Of a stretch of DNA of 64,000 nucleotides, positions 52,325-60,309 are shown piece by piece (within the stretch, counting starts at the first letter, position 1; each line of letters begins with the position of its first letter). The position numbers were made by a program, and so were the translations under genes. The notes beneath the pieces are model-generated. The model was given only the letters and a program-made list of their open reading frames with translations, was not told the origin of the DNA and made no database searches. The DNA comes from HGM04593 sp045647885 (GTDB lineage Bacteria > Bacteroidota > Bacteroidia > Bacteroidales > Bacteroidaceae), in the NCBI GenBank assembly GCA_045647885.1, contig JAZRMX010000022.1, positions 1-64,000 on the forward strand. The letters are read 5' to 3'.

Positions 52325-53644
52325 TTATTCTTTTCCTATGATTGTGTTCAATTCTGTCTTTGCCACCAGATAGTCATATATGGTGTTGTTGTAGGTTAGC
52401 TGTACGTTCGTGAGCGATACTTGTGAGTTGGTAAGTTCAAGTATGGTGCCTTTGCCCACATCGTAGCGCTTCTGGCTTATCTCCAGACCTTTCTTTGCAA
52501 GCTCCACTGCGGTCTTGTTGCTTTCGAGCTGTTCGGCGCTTTTTGTCATATTGTTAAGGTAGCTTTGTGCCTGCATACCCAGCATACGCTCTGTGTTGGC
52601 GCGTGTTTCGGCAAGCTGCCACTGCTGTATCTTGTTGCTCTTCATTTTTGTGAAGTTGCTTGCCTGGAAGAGTGGGATTGTGAGCGACAGGGCTACAGAA
52701 GAACTGTTGCTCCATTTATAGTCAAGGACTTTCCAGTCCTGGTTGTACTGCGACTGGTACTGCAAATTACCCGAGAGTGCAAGTGTGGGCATAAAATTGG
52801 TTTTCAGTAAGCTGCGCTGTCTTTTGAGCAGTTGGGCTTGCAGGTCAATTGCCTTCAGGGATGAGTTGCCGTCGAGGCTTATGCTCTGTTCTTCTGCATC
52901 TTTGTTCATTGCAGTCTCGTAGTTTTTGAGGTTGTCGTCGATTACAATATTTACATCGGCTGTGACGCCCATAAGCACCTTAAGCTGCAATTTAGCAATC
53001 TCCACTGCGTTGCGTCCACTTATTACAGAGGGCCACGCGTTGCTTTTCTGAACTTCTGCGCTTATCTTGTCGTACTCGCTTACGCTACCTTGCTGGAATT
53101 TTGCGTTTACAATGTTGAAGTTATCCTCGGCAAGCTTGTAGTTTTGCATAAGCACTTCGTATGAGTCCTGTGCCAGCAACAGCTGATAGTAAGCTTTTGT
53201 AACCTGGTTCACCATGTCTATTTTTGAACCGCGGCTCTTTTCGGCAGCAAGTTCCACATCGGCTTTGGTGAGGCTCATAGTCTTGTATATTGCGGGCGCA
53301 AATATAGGAAGTGATACCTGTAGGGTGCCATTCCAGGTGCTTGCGTCGTCTTTACCCATTTTGAAAGCCTCTCCATTGAAGTTCATTTCGGCTGCCTTTA
53401 TGGTGTAGTTCAGGCTACCTGTGAGTGAGGCTGTGGGGAGTAGGTTCATCCAAGCTTCGTTCTGCGAAACTTTTTTCAATTCAATCTCTTTCTCTGCAAC
53501 CTTGATAGTGGGGTTTTCGCTCAATGCCAGTTCTATGGCTTTGTCGAGCGTGAGGTGCATTGTGGGGGTTGTTTCTTGTGCGCGTGTCAGCGTAAATATT
53601 GCCAACAGGGCAACCACGGTTGTTAAACGCATTTTCAAGTTCAT
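52325..53644 (-). CDS. TolC-family outer-membrane efflux channel
   Basis: 439 aa. A signal peptide (about 1-22) is followed by the duplicated TolC pattern of long amphipathic helices and short strands; each half starts around LDKAIELALSENPTIKVAE and about residue 230. It forms the outer-membrane exit duct for the adjacent adaptor and pump. It is the first structural gene after the TetR-type regulator, 18 bases downstream. Confidence 0.94.
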   Translation of the reverse strand: MNLKMRLTTVVALLAIFTLTRAQETTPTMHLTLDKAIELALSENPTIKVAEKEIELKKVSQNEAWMNLLPTASLTGSLNYTIKAAEMNFNGEAFKMGKDDASTWNGTLQVSLPIFAPAIYKTMSLTKADVELAAEKSRGSKIDMVNQVTKAYYQLLLAQDSYEVLMQNYKLAEDNFNIVNAKFQQGSVSEYDKISAEVQKSNAWPSVISGRNAVEIAKLQLKVLMGVTADVNIVIDDNLKNYETAMNKDAEEQSISLDGNSSLKAIDLQAQLLKRQRSLLKTNFMPTLALSGNLQYQSQYNQDWKVLDYKWSNSSSVALSLTIPLFQASNFTKMKSNKIQQWQLAETRANTERMLGMQAQSYLNNMTKSAEQLESNKTAVELAKKGLEISQKRYDVGKGTILELTNSQVSLTNVQLTYNNTIYDYLVAKTELNTIIGKE

Positions 53645-53662
53645 AAGTCCTATATTGTTTTT

Positions 53663-54304
53663 TTAATTTTTTTGTATGAATTTTTCAATTTTCTCTTGTC
53701 CTTTCAGGGTGGCTATTCCGCGCAAGTAGAAGAGGATAAGGTGGCGTCCCAGCTCTTCTGGAGTGTAATCGTTGAGCTCTCCTTCGTTCTTCTGCTTGTT
53801 TATTGTCATAATGAGCTCCATGTCCCGTTTCAAAACGAAGGCGAGTATTCTAAAATCGGCATCTTCGCGGAAAAGCCCTTGTTTGCGCCCCTCTTCCATC
53901 CACGCGATAAAGCGTTTGTCGTTCTTTTTTTCGCGTTCTCTTATGCTGTCGCGTATGTTGGGGTAGCGGTCGAGGTCGGTGAAGAAGCTGCGCGAGGTGT
54001 TTTTAAGGTAGTTGAAGTAGAGGCCGTAGAGGTTCAGTATCACATCAAGTATGTCGTTACTGCTTTTTATAATATTGCGTGCCTCGTCCTGCATCTGCTT
54101 GTGGTGGTGCTTGAGTGTCTCTTCAATAAGCACCTCCTTGTCGGTGAAGAGTTCGTAGATGGTACGTTTGGATACAGAAATAAGGGATGCGATATTGTCC
54201 ATTTTCACATCCTTTATTCCGCGTGACAGAAACAGAGTTAGTGCTGTTTCTATTATCTTCTGTCTTACATCCTCGCGATTGTTCTCTTCTTTACATCCTC
54301 TCAT
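53663..54304 (-). CDS. TetR/AcrR-family regulator of the efflux operon
   Basis: 213 aa from the ATG at 54304. A longer frame to 54358 runs through the promoter and operator and is rejected. The N-terminal helix-turn-helix (about 12-58) has the TetR pattern: RQKIIETALTLFLSRGIKD, then MDNIASLISVSKRTIYELFTDK. The C-terminal helical part (about 65-213) would bind an inducer. It is first in the operon ahead of TolC, adaptor, pump and PII-like genes. The palindrome at 54336-54373 lies in its own promoter, so it probably represses itself and the pump. Confidence 0.93.
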   Translation of the reverse strand: MRGCKEENNREDVRQKIIETALTLFLSRGIKDVKMDNIASLISVSKRTIYELFTDKEVLIEETLKHHHKQMQDEARNIIKSSNDILDVILNLYGLYFNYLKNTSRSFFTDLDRYPNIRDSIREREKKNDKRFIAWMEEGRKQGLFREDADFRILAFVLKRDMELIMTINKQKNEGELNDYTPEELGRHLILFYLRGIATLKGQEKIEKFIQKN

Positions 54305-54328
54305 ATTCGTGAGATTGTTTTTACGTTG

Positions 54329-54359
54329 CAAAGTTACATAGAAAACTTTTTGTGACAAA
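54329..54359 (-). promoter_or_regulatory. Promoter of the tetR-efflux operon
   Basis: On the minus strand TTTG (54359-54356), 19 bases, then TAACTTTG (54336-54329): a full consensus match. Predicted start near 54322, about 18 bases before the ATG at 54304. Confidence 0.8.
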
Positions 54360-54373
54360 AAAGTTTTCTATGT
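54336..54373. promoter_or_regulatory. Palindromic operator of the efflux regulator
   Basis: ACATAGAAAACTTTTT (54336-54351) and AAAAAGTTTTCTATGT (54358-54373) are perfect 16-base inverted arms around a 6-base spacer. The palindrome covers the -33 element and the space to the -7 element, so a bound dimer would block RNA polymerase. No plus-strand gene starts here, so it serves only the minus-strand operon. Binding by the adjacent TetR-type protein is inferred from position. Confidence 0.75.
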
Positions 54374-54422
54374 TTGTTTCTATTCTTCCCGAATATTTAT
54401 GTTTTTTAGCATTTAAAACGGT

Positions 54423-54459
54423 AAAGGGCGCGTAACTTTTGTTGTTACGCGCCCTTTTT
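54423..54459. terminator. Terminator after the 144-aa gene (secA transcript)
   Basis: AAAGGGCGCGTAAC and GTTACGCGCCCTTT form 14-bp arms around a 7-base loop, with T-runs on both sides. On the minus strand it follows the stop at 54480 and insulates the efflux operator. Confidence 0.85.
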
Positions 54460-54479
54460 GCGGTTCTTTTTTTCAAAAA

Positions 54480-54914
54480 TCAATCCTCGAGAAGGTGCTT
54501 TAGGAAGTCGTTCATCTCTTCGTCGAAGCCTTCAAGCAGGTCTTCGCTCAGGATCAGGGTGTCGTCATCCACATATAGCAGGTCGACGATTGCCTCCTTG
54601 TCTTCGTCAATCAGTACGAACGAGTAGGGTTTTGCAATGTTTATGCTGTCGAATATGCCCTCTTCCTGCATTTTGCCGAGTTCGTGACGCAGTTCCTTTT
54701 CGTAGATCTTCTCGTCGTGGATATTTTCCCATTCTTTAATATGTACGCGCGCGATGATCTTGTCGTCGTCGTCATAAATGGTTAGCATACCTGTTTCGCC
54801 GCTTACACAGAAGTGAAAATCGGTTACGGTTGTTTCCTCGGCGGTGATGTAGCCACGCACCATCTCTTTTATGGCGCTTTTAAGGCTCTCTTGTGTTTGT
54901 GTGCTTAAGGACAT
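54480..54914 (-). CDS. Conserved acidic cytosolic protein of unknown function
   Basis: 144 aa, no signal peptide or membrane segment. It is rich in Asp/Glu (DDDDK, DEDKEAIVDLLYVDDDTLIL, a C-terminal helix ending LLED) with an alpha-beta pattern. I know no named domain for it; similar small acidic proteins are widespread in Bacteroidales. It follows secA by 11 bases and is probably translated from the same transcript, though a role in secretion is only a guess. Confidence 0.75.
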   Translation of the reverse strand: MSLSTQTQESLKSAIKEMVRGYITAEETTVTDFHFCVSGETGMLTIYDDDDKIIARVHIKEWENIHDEKIYEKELRHELGKMQEEGIFDSINIAKPYSFVLIDEDKEAIVDLLYVDDDTLILSEDLLEGFDEEMNDFLKHLLED

Positions 54915-54925
54915 ATTGCTTTTGT

Positions 54926-57900
54926 TTAAAGGTTTTTACCGTGGCAGTGCTTGAACTTCTTACCGCTACCGCAGGGGCAGGGGTCGTTGCGGCCTACTGT
55001 CTTTTCCACTCTCACAGGCTCGCGATGCTGCTCGGCGCGGGTGTCCTGCTGTGCTGCTGCCTGCTGGTGAGTATCGTTGAGGTCTACTTTTGTCTCGTTG
55101 TATTTAGGCTTTTGCTTGCTGCGCTGGGGGTCGGGTGCTACACGCACATCCTCTCGCTCCTGTACGGGTATCTGTCCGCGGAGCAGTATCGATGCTGTCT
55201 GGTCGTTTATCTTGTTGACCATCTTGTCAAAGAGGGTCACCGACTCGAGTTTGAATATCAACAAGGGATCTTTCTGCTCATAGCTTGCATTCTGTACCGA
55301 GTGCTTGAGTTCGTCGAGGTCGCGTAGGTTCTCTTTCCACGCGTTGTCGATGGTGTGTAACAGTATTGCTTTCTCAAAACATTTGATTACCTCTTTACCC
55401 TTGGTCTCGTATGCTGCTGCAAGGGGTACGGGTATCTGGTACAAGTGGCGGCCGTCGGTGATGGGCACGAATATGTGCTTGTCGCGCATAGCCTCGTTGT
55501 TCTTGTATATGTATTCTATGTATGGGAAGGCTACCTGTGCCATACGCTCGGTCTTCTGCTTGAAATTTGCCATAACAGCCTCGAAACATTTTTCGGCAGC
55601 CTTGTCGGTGTCCATCTTTCTGTATTCGTCTTCGTTTGCAAAAGGCAGTTCGGTTGCAAGCACACGCAGGAACTCCATCTTTGCATCCTCGAAATAGCAG
55701 TTTTCTACAATGTTGTAGCAACGGTCCCAGATAATGTTCACAATATCCATACCTATGCGCTCTCCAATGAGGGCGTGGCGGCGTTTGGTGTATATTACGG
55801 TACGTTGCTTGTTCATAACATCGTCGTACTCGAGCAGGCGTTTACGCATACCGAAGTTGTTCTCCTCGACCTTCTTCTGTGCGCGCTCTATTGAGCTAGA
55901 AATCATAGGATGCTCAATCATATCGCCATCCTTGAAGCCCATAAATTTATTGTCGAGCAGTCGTGATATTCTCTCGGAACCGAAGAGGCGCATAAGGTTG
56001 TCCTCGAGTGATACGAAGAATACCGATGAACCGGGGTCGCCCTGACGGCCGGCACGTCCGCGGAGCTGTCGGTCTACACGACGCGATTCGTGGCGCTCGG
56101 TACCAATGATGGCAAGACCGCCTGCGTCGCGCACCTCCTGGCTCAGTTTGATATCGGTACCACGGCCGGCCATATTGGTGGCAATGGTTACAGTGCCCGA
56201 AAGACCTGCTTTTGCTACAATGTCGGCCTCCTTCTGGTGCAGTTTGGCGTTGAGTACGTTGTGGGCAATGCCACGCATTTTGAGCGTGCGGCTGAGCATC
56301 TCTGAAATTTCAACCGAGGTTGTACCCACAAGCACGGGGCGGCCTTGTTTCACAAGAGCCTCAATCTCTTCGATAACAGCTTTGTATTTCTCGCGTTTGG
56401 TCTTATAAACGCGGTCGTTCATATCCTTGCGGGCAATAGGACGGTTGGTGGGTATTACCACAACATCCAGCTTGTAGATATCCCAAAACTCGCCTGCCTC
56501 CGTTTCGGCTGTACCGGTCATACCGGAAAGCTTGTGGTACATACGGAAGTAGTTCTGCAAAGTGATGGTGGCGAAGGTCTGTGAAGCTGCCTCCACCTTT
56601 ACGCGCTCTTTTGCCTCAATGGCCTGGTGCAAACCGTCGGAGTAACGGCGGCCTTCCATAATACGGCCTGTCTGCTCGTCTACGATTTTTACCTGTCCGT
56701 CCTCGGTTACCACATATTCAACATCGCGGTCGAACATTGTGTATGCCTTGAGCAACTGGTTGATGGTGTGTATACGCTCCGATTTTACTGCGTAATTGGT
56801 GAGCAGTTCATCCTTCTTCGCTGCTTTCTCTTCGTTTGTGAGGTTTGTGTCATTCTCGAGTGCGGAAAGCTCTGTTGCAATGTCGGGAAGAATGAAGAGT
56901 GTCTGGTCCTTTGCGTTGCCGGTGATAAGCTCTATACCTTTATCGGTGAGCTCCACGCTGTTGTGCTTTTCGTCTATCACAAAGTAGAGGGGCTCGGTGG
57001 CCTCGGGCATACGTTTGTTGTTCTGCTCAATGTAGTACTCTTCTGTTTTCAAAAGGCCGGTCTTTACGCCGGGCTCGCTGAGCAGCTTTATGAGGGGCTT
57101 GTTCTTGGGAAGCGCCTTGTGGCTGCGGAAGAGAGAGAGGTAGCCTGCTGTCACCTCGTCCTTGTTATCGGAGTATATTAGCTTGCGTGCATCGGCAAGG
57201 TATTGTGTGGCAAGTTTTTTCTGTGCATCCACCAAGCGCTCAACCAAGGGGCGGTACTCCTCGAACATCTGGTCCTCGTTACGGGGTACGGGGCCCGAAA
57301 TGATAAGCGGTGTACGCGCGTCGTCGATAAGTACCGAGTCCACCTCGTCGACTATAGCGTAGTTGTGAGCGCGCTGTACAAGGTCGGCAGGCTGTGTTGC
57401 CATATTGTCGCGCAGGTAGTCGAAACCGAATTCGTTGTTTGTACCGAATGTGATGTCGGCAAGGTATGCGTTACGGCGTGCGTCGGAGTTGGGCTCGTGC
57501 TTGTCAATGCAGTCTACGCTCAAGCCGTGGAACATATAAAGAGGTCCCATCCACTCGGAGTCACGCTTTGCGAGGTAGTCGTTCACGGTTACAACGTGTA
57601 CACCATTGCCTGTGAGGGCGTTGAGGAATACGGGGAGGGTTGCCACAAGGGTCTTTCCTTCACCGGTTGCCATTTCGGCTATGCGGCCTTTGTGCAGTAC
57701 CACACCACCAAAGAGCTGTACATCGTAATGAACCATATTCCACACTGTCTCGTTACCGCCGGCTGTCCAGTGGTTGCGGAAGATGGCTTTGTCGCCCTCG
57801 ATGCTTACGAAATCATATTTTGCAGCGAGGTTGCGGTCGAAATTTGTGGCTGTTACTTCAATGGTCTCGTTTTCGGTAAAGCGACGAGCGGTGTCCTTTA

Positions 57901-58240
57901 CAATGGCGAAAGCCACGGGGAGTGCCTCGTCAAGTGCTTTGTCGAGCTTTTCAAGAATCTCTTTTTCCAGTTTGTCTATCTGGTTGAAGATGCTTTCGCG
58001 TTTTTCAAGCTCGGTGTTCTCAATGCTTGCTTTCAGTTCGGCCACTTTGTTGCGTTCTGCTGTAACAGTGCCCTGAATCTTGTTCTTAAGTTCTTCGGTC
58101 TTTGCGCGCAATTCGTCGTTGCTCAAAGCGCTTATGGCAGGGTATTCTGCCTTTATCTTTTCTACCCAGGGGGTAATTTCACGTCTGTCGCGGCTTGCTT
58201 TGTTACCGAACAGCTTGCTTATAAAATCGTTGAATCCCAT
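54926..58240 (-). CDS. secA: Preprotein translocase ATPase SecA
   Basis: 1104 aa motor that drives proteins through SecYEG. Walker A is in MATGEGKTLVATLP, the DEAD-like motif II in AIVDEVDSVLIDDARTPLI, then TNMAGRGTDIKL and QLRGRAGRQGDPGSS (motif VI region). The C-terminus has the SecB/lipid-binding zinc motif, Cys-Pro-Cys-Gly-Ser-Gly ending in Cys-His. It is about 200 residues longer than E. coli SecA because of insertions in the nucleotide-binding region, as usual for Bacteroidetes. It has its own promoter upstream. Confidence 0.97.
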   Translation of the reverse strand: MGFNDFISKLFGNKASRDRREITPWVEKIKAEYPAISALSNDELRAKTEELKNKIQGTVTAERNKVAELKASIENTELEKRESIFNQIDKLEKEILEKLDKALDEALPVAFAIVKDTARRFTENETIEVTATNFDRNLAAKYDFVSIEGDKAIFRNHWTAGGNETVWNMVHYDVQLFGGVVLHKGRIAEMATGEGKTLVATLPVFLNALTGNGVHVVTVNDYLAKRDSEWMGPLYMFHGLSVDCIDKHEPNSDARRNAYLADITFGTNNEFGFDYLRDNMATQPADLVQRAHNYAIVDEVDSVLIDDARTPLIISGPVPRNEDQMFEEYRPLVERLVDAQKKLATQYLADARKLIYSDNKDEVTAGYLSLFRSHKALPKNKPLIKLLSEPGVKTGLLKTEEYYIEQNNKRMPEATEPLYFVIDEKHNSVELTDKGIELITGNAKDQTLFILPDIATELSALENDTNLTNEEKAAKKDELLTNYAVKSERIHTINQLLKAYTMFDRDVEYVVTEDGQVKIVDEQTGRIMEGRRYSDGLHQAIEAKERVKVEAASQTFATITLQNYFRMYHKLSGMTGTAETEAGEFWDIYKLDVVVIPTNRPIARKDMNDRVYKTKREKYKAVIEEIEALVKQGRPVLVGTTSVEISEMLSRTLKMRGIAHNVLNAKLHQKEADIVAKAGLSGTVTIATNMAGRGTDIKLSQEVRDAGGLAIIGTERHESRRVDRQLRGRAGRQGDPGSSVFFVSLEDNLMRLFGSERISRLLDNKFMGFKDGDMIEHPMISSSIERAQKKVEENNFGMRKRLLEYDDVMNKQRTVIYTKRRHALIGERIGMDIVNIIWDRCYNIVENCYFEDAKMEFLRVLATELPFANEDEYRKMDTDKAAEKCFEAVMANFKQKTERMAQVAFPYIEYIYKNNEAMRDKHIFVPITDGRHLYQIPVPLAAAYETKGKEVIKCFEKAILLHTIDNAWKENLRDLDELKHSVQNASYEQKDPLLIFKLESVTLFDKMVNKINDQTASILLRGQIPVQEREDVRVAPDPQRSKQKPKYNETKVDLNDTHQQAAAQQDTRAEQHREPVRVEKTVGRNDPCPCGSGKKFKHCHGKNL

Positions 58241-58292
58241 ATATTTTATTTTCTTTTTTCTAAAATTGACAATTTGCGGGTTAACGCAACTA

Positions 58293-58324
58293 CAAAGATA
58301 CTAATATAATTATAAATAACGAAA
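58293..58324 (-). promoter_or_regulatory. Promoter of secA
   Basis: On the minus strand TTTCG (58324-58320), 19 bases, then TATCTTTG (58300-58293), a full -7 match. A short hairpin TTGCG/CGCAA (58275-58290) lies in the predicted leader. Confidence 0.65.
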
Positions 58325-58436
58325 CATTGCTTGGTATTTTGTTTGTGGAAATATTCTCGTTTATCTCTTTGGTGCAAAAAACGTGCCAAAAAAACTATTG
58401 GCCTTCTTCTTTTTCGTTATTTATGCTTTTTTTATT

Positions 58437-58444
58437 TATCTTCG
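58437..58444 (+). promoter_or_regulatory. -7-like element of the GH110 gene
   Basis: TATCTTCG, one mismatch from the consensus, 32 bases before the ATG at 58477. A TTTTCG about 20 bases upstream could be the -33 part. Confidence 0.45.
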
Positions 58445-58476
58445 CGGAAATGAATTTGATTTTATATATAAACGCT

Positions 58477-60309
58477 ATGAGAAAAATATTTTTCTTTCTT
58501 TTTGCAGCGCTGATGCTTGCAGCTTGTACTCCGCAGGAGAAAATTTATAATGCTAAGGATTTTGGTATAGTTCCCAATACGGGTGAGGATATGACAGAGG
58601 AGGTTTCCCGTGCTATTGAAACCATTAAGGCAGAATGTGATGGAAAGCCGGCTGTATTGCAGTTTGAGGCTGGTGAGTATGATTTCTATCCCGAAAGTGC
58701 AAATGTAAAGGAGTATTATATCTCTAACCACGACCAGGATAATCCTAAGTTGGTGGCTATTGCGCTCGAGGATGCGAAAAATATTACACTGCGCGGTAGT
58801 GACATTTTGGCAGGTGGTATGACAGAGTTCTTAATGAATGGCCGTATGTTGCCTTTTGCTATGGTGGGTTGTGAGAATTGTGCGCTCGAGAATGTTTTTA
58901 TTGATACCCGAGTTCCGCAGATTACTCAGGTGGAAATTATTGAGAATAACAGCGCCGAGGGTTATATAACATACCGCATAGCTCCTTATGTAAATTATAG
59001 AATAGTAGATGGTCGTCTTGTTGTATTCGGTAAAAATTGGGAGTTTACACCCTCGTGGGGTATTGCCTTTGAGGGGGAAACAGGGCGAGTAATCTACCGA
59101 ACAAGCGATATTGGTGTGGGTACTTATAGTGTTGAGGAGGTTGAGCCTTATGTCATTCGCGCTCGCTGGAACGACTCTCGTCTGCCTGTAGGCAGCCGCA
59201 TCGCTATGCGTTCTTACGCCCGTCCTACACCAGGAATATTCCTCTCGCAGTGTAAAAATACCCAAATAGAAAATGTTACGGTCTATTATGCCGAGGGTAT
59301 GGGCCTTTTGGCACAAGTGTGCGAGAATATAGATATTGATAAGCTGAATGTGGTGCCTCGCAAGAGTAGTGGCCGTTATTTCAGTACACAGGCCGATGCA
59401 ACACACTTTTCGGGTTGCAAGGGTTTGATACGCTCCGTAAAAGGTGCTTACGACGGAATGATGGACGATGCGATAAATGTGCACGGAACTTATCTGCGTG
59501 TAGTGCAGAGGGTTGATGATTACACCCTTGTCGGCCGTTATATGCACGGTCAGGCTTATGGTTTTTACTGGGGTGGTGCTGGCGACAGCGTGCAGTTTGT
59601 CCGTTCCGATATTATGGAGCTTGTATGTGGTAATGTTGTAGAGAATATTGAGCCTTATGACAAACCTTCAATAAAAGGTGCTAAAGAGTTCAAGATTACT
59701 TTCAAAGAGCAGTTGCCTGCCGATATTGCAAACGGTAATTATGGTGTTGAGAACCTTGAGTGGACTCCCGCTGTAATTTTCAGTGACAATGTGATACGTA
59801 ACAACCGTGCACGAGGTGCGCTCTTCAGCACTCCGAAGGATGTCTTGGTGGAAAATAACCTCTTCGACCATACATCGGGTACGGCAATTCTTCTTTGCGG
59901 AGACTGCAACGGCTGGTTCGAGACCGGTGCTTGCCGCAATGTGGTTATACGCAAGAACTATTTTGTGAATGCTCTCACAAGTATGTTCCAATTTACCAAT
60001 GGAGTGATATCTATCTATCCTGAAATTCCCAACCTTCAAGGACAGACAAAATATTTCCACGGCGGAAATGGCACAGGTGTGGTTATCGAGGATAATATCT
60101 TTGAAACCTTCGACGCGCCCATCGTGTATGCAAAATCTATAGATGGTCTTGTGTTCCGTAACAATAAGGTGGTGCAGAACAACGACTTTGAGCCTTTCCA
60201 TTGGAACCGTAACCGTTTCCTTTTTGAAAGAGTTACCAATGCGACAATTGAGAACAACGAATTTTCAACAGGATTCGATGCAGAAAAAGATGTAAATTAC
60301 CGTTATTGA
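58477..60309 (+). CDS. GH110 alpha-1,3-galactosidase, lipoprotein
   Basis: 610 aa from the ATG at 58477; the longer open frame to 58327 overlaps the promoter. The signal peptide has lipobox LAAC (Cys17), so it is an envelope lipoprotein. The body is a right-handed parallel beta-helix of the GH110 kind known from Bacteroides and Akkermansia, which removes alpha-1,3-linked galactose from blood-group B or linear alpha-Gal glycans. The family core GAYDGMMDDAINVHG carries Asp326, Asp330 and Asp331, which include the likely acid residues. Subtype (branched or linear substrate) cannot be told. Its TGA overlaps the next ATG. Confidence 0.9.
   Translation: MRKIFFFLFAALMLAACTPQEKIYNAKDFGIVPNTGEDMTEEVSRAIETIKAECDGKPAVLQFEAGEYDFYPESANVKEYYISNHDQDNPKLVAIALEDAKNITLRGSDILAGGMTEFLMNGRMLPFAMVGCENCALENVFIDTRVPQITQVEIIENNSAEGYITYRIAPYVNYRIVDGRLVVFGKNWEFTPSWGIAFEGETGRVIYRTSDIGVGTYSVEEVEPYVIRARWNDSRLPVGSRIAMRSYARPTPGIFLSQCKNTQIENVTVYYAEGMGLLAQVCENIDIDKLNVVPRKSSGRYFSTQADATHFSGCKGLIRSVKGAYDGMMDDAINVHGTYLRVVQRVDDYTLVGRYMHGQAYGFYWGGAGDSVQFVRSDIMELVCGNVVENIEPYDKPSIKGAKEFKITFKEQLPADIANGNYGVENLEWTPAVIFSDNVIRNNRARGALFSTPKDVLVENNLFDHTSGTAILLCGDCNGWFETGACRNVVIRKNYFVNALTSMFQFTNGVISIYPEIPNLQGQTKYFHGGNGTGVVIEDNIFETFDAPIVYAKSIDGLVFRNNKVVQNNDFEPFHWNRNRFLFERVTNATIENNEFSTGFDAEKDVNYRY

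Noticed and set aside
57203..58309. 368-codon plus-strand open frame opposite secA
   Set aside because: Antisense to the highly conserved SecA N-terminal half; its composition (Cys/Val-rich) is that of a shadow frame.
58831..59547. 238-codon minus-strand open frame inside the GH110 gene
   Set aside because: Antisense to the beta-helix core of the galactosidase; no family match or promoter.
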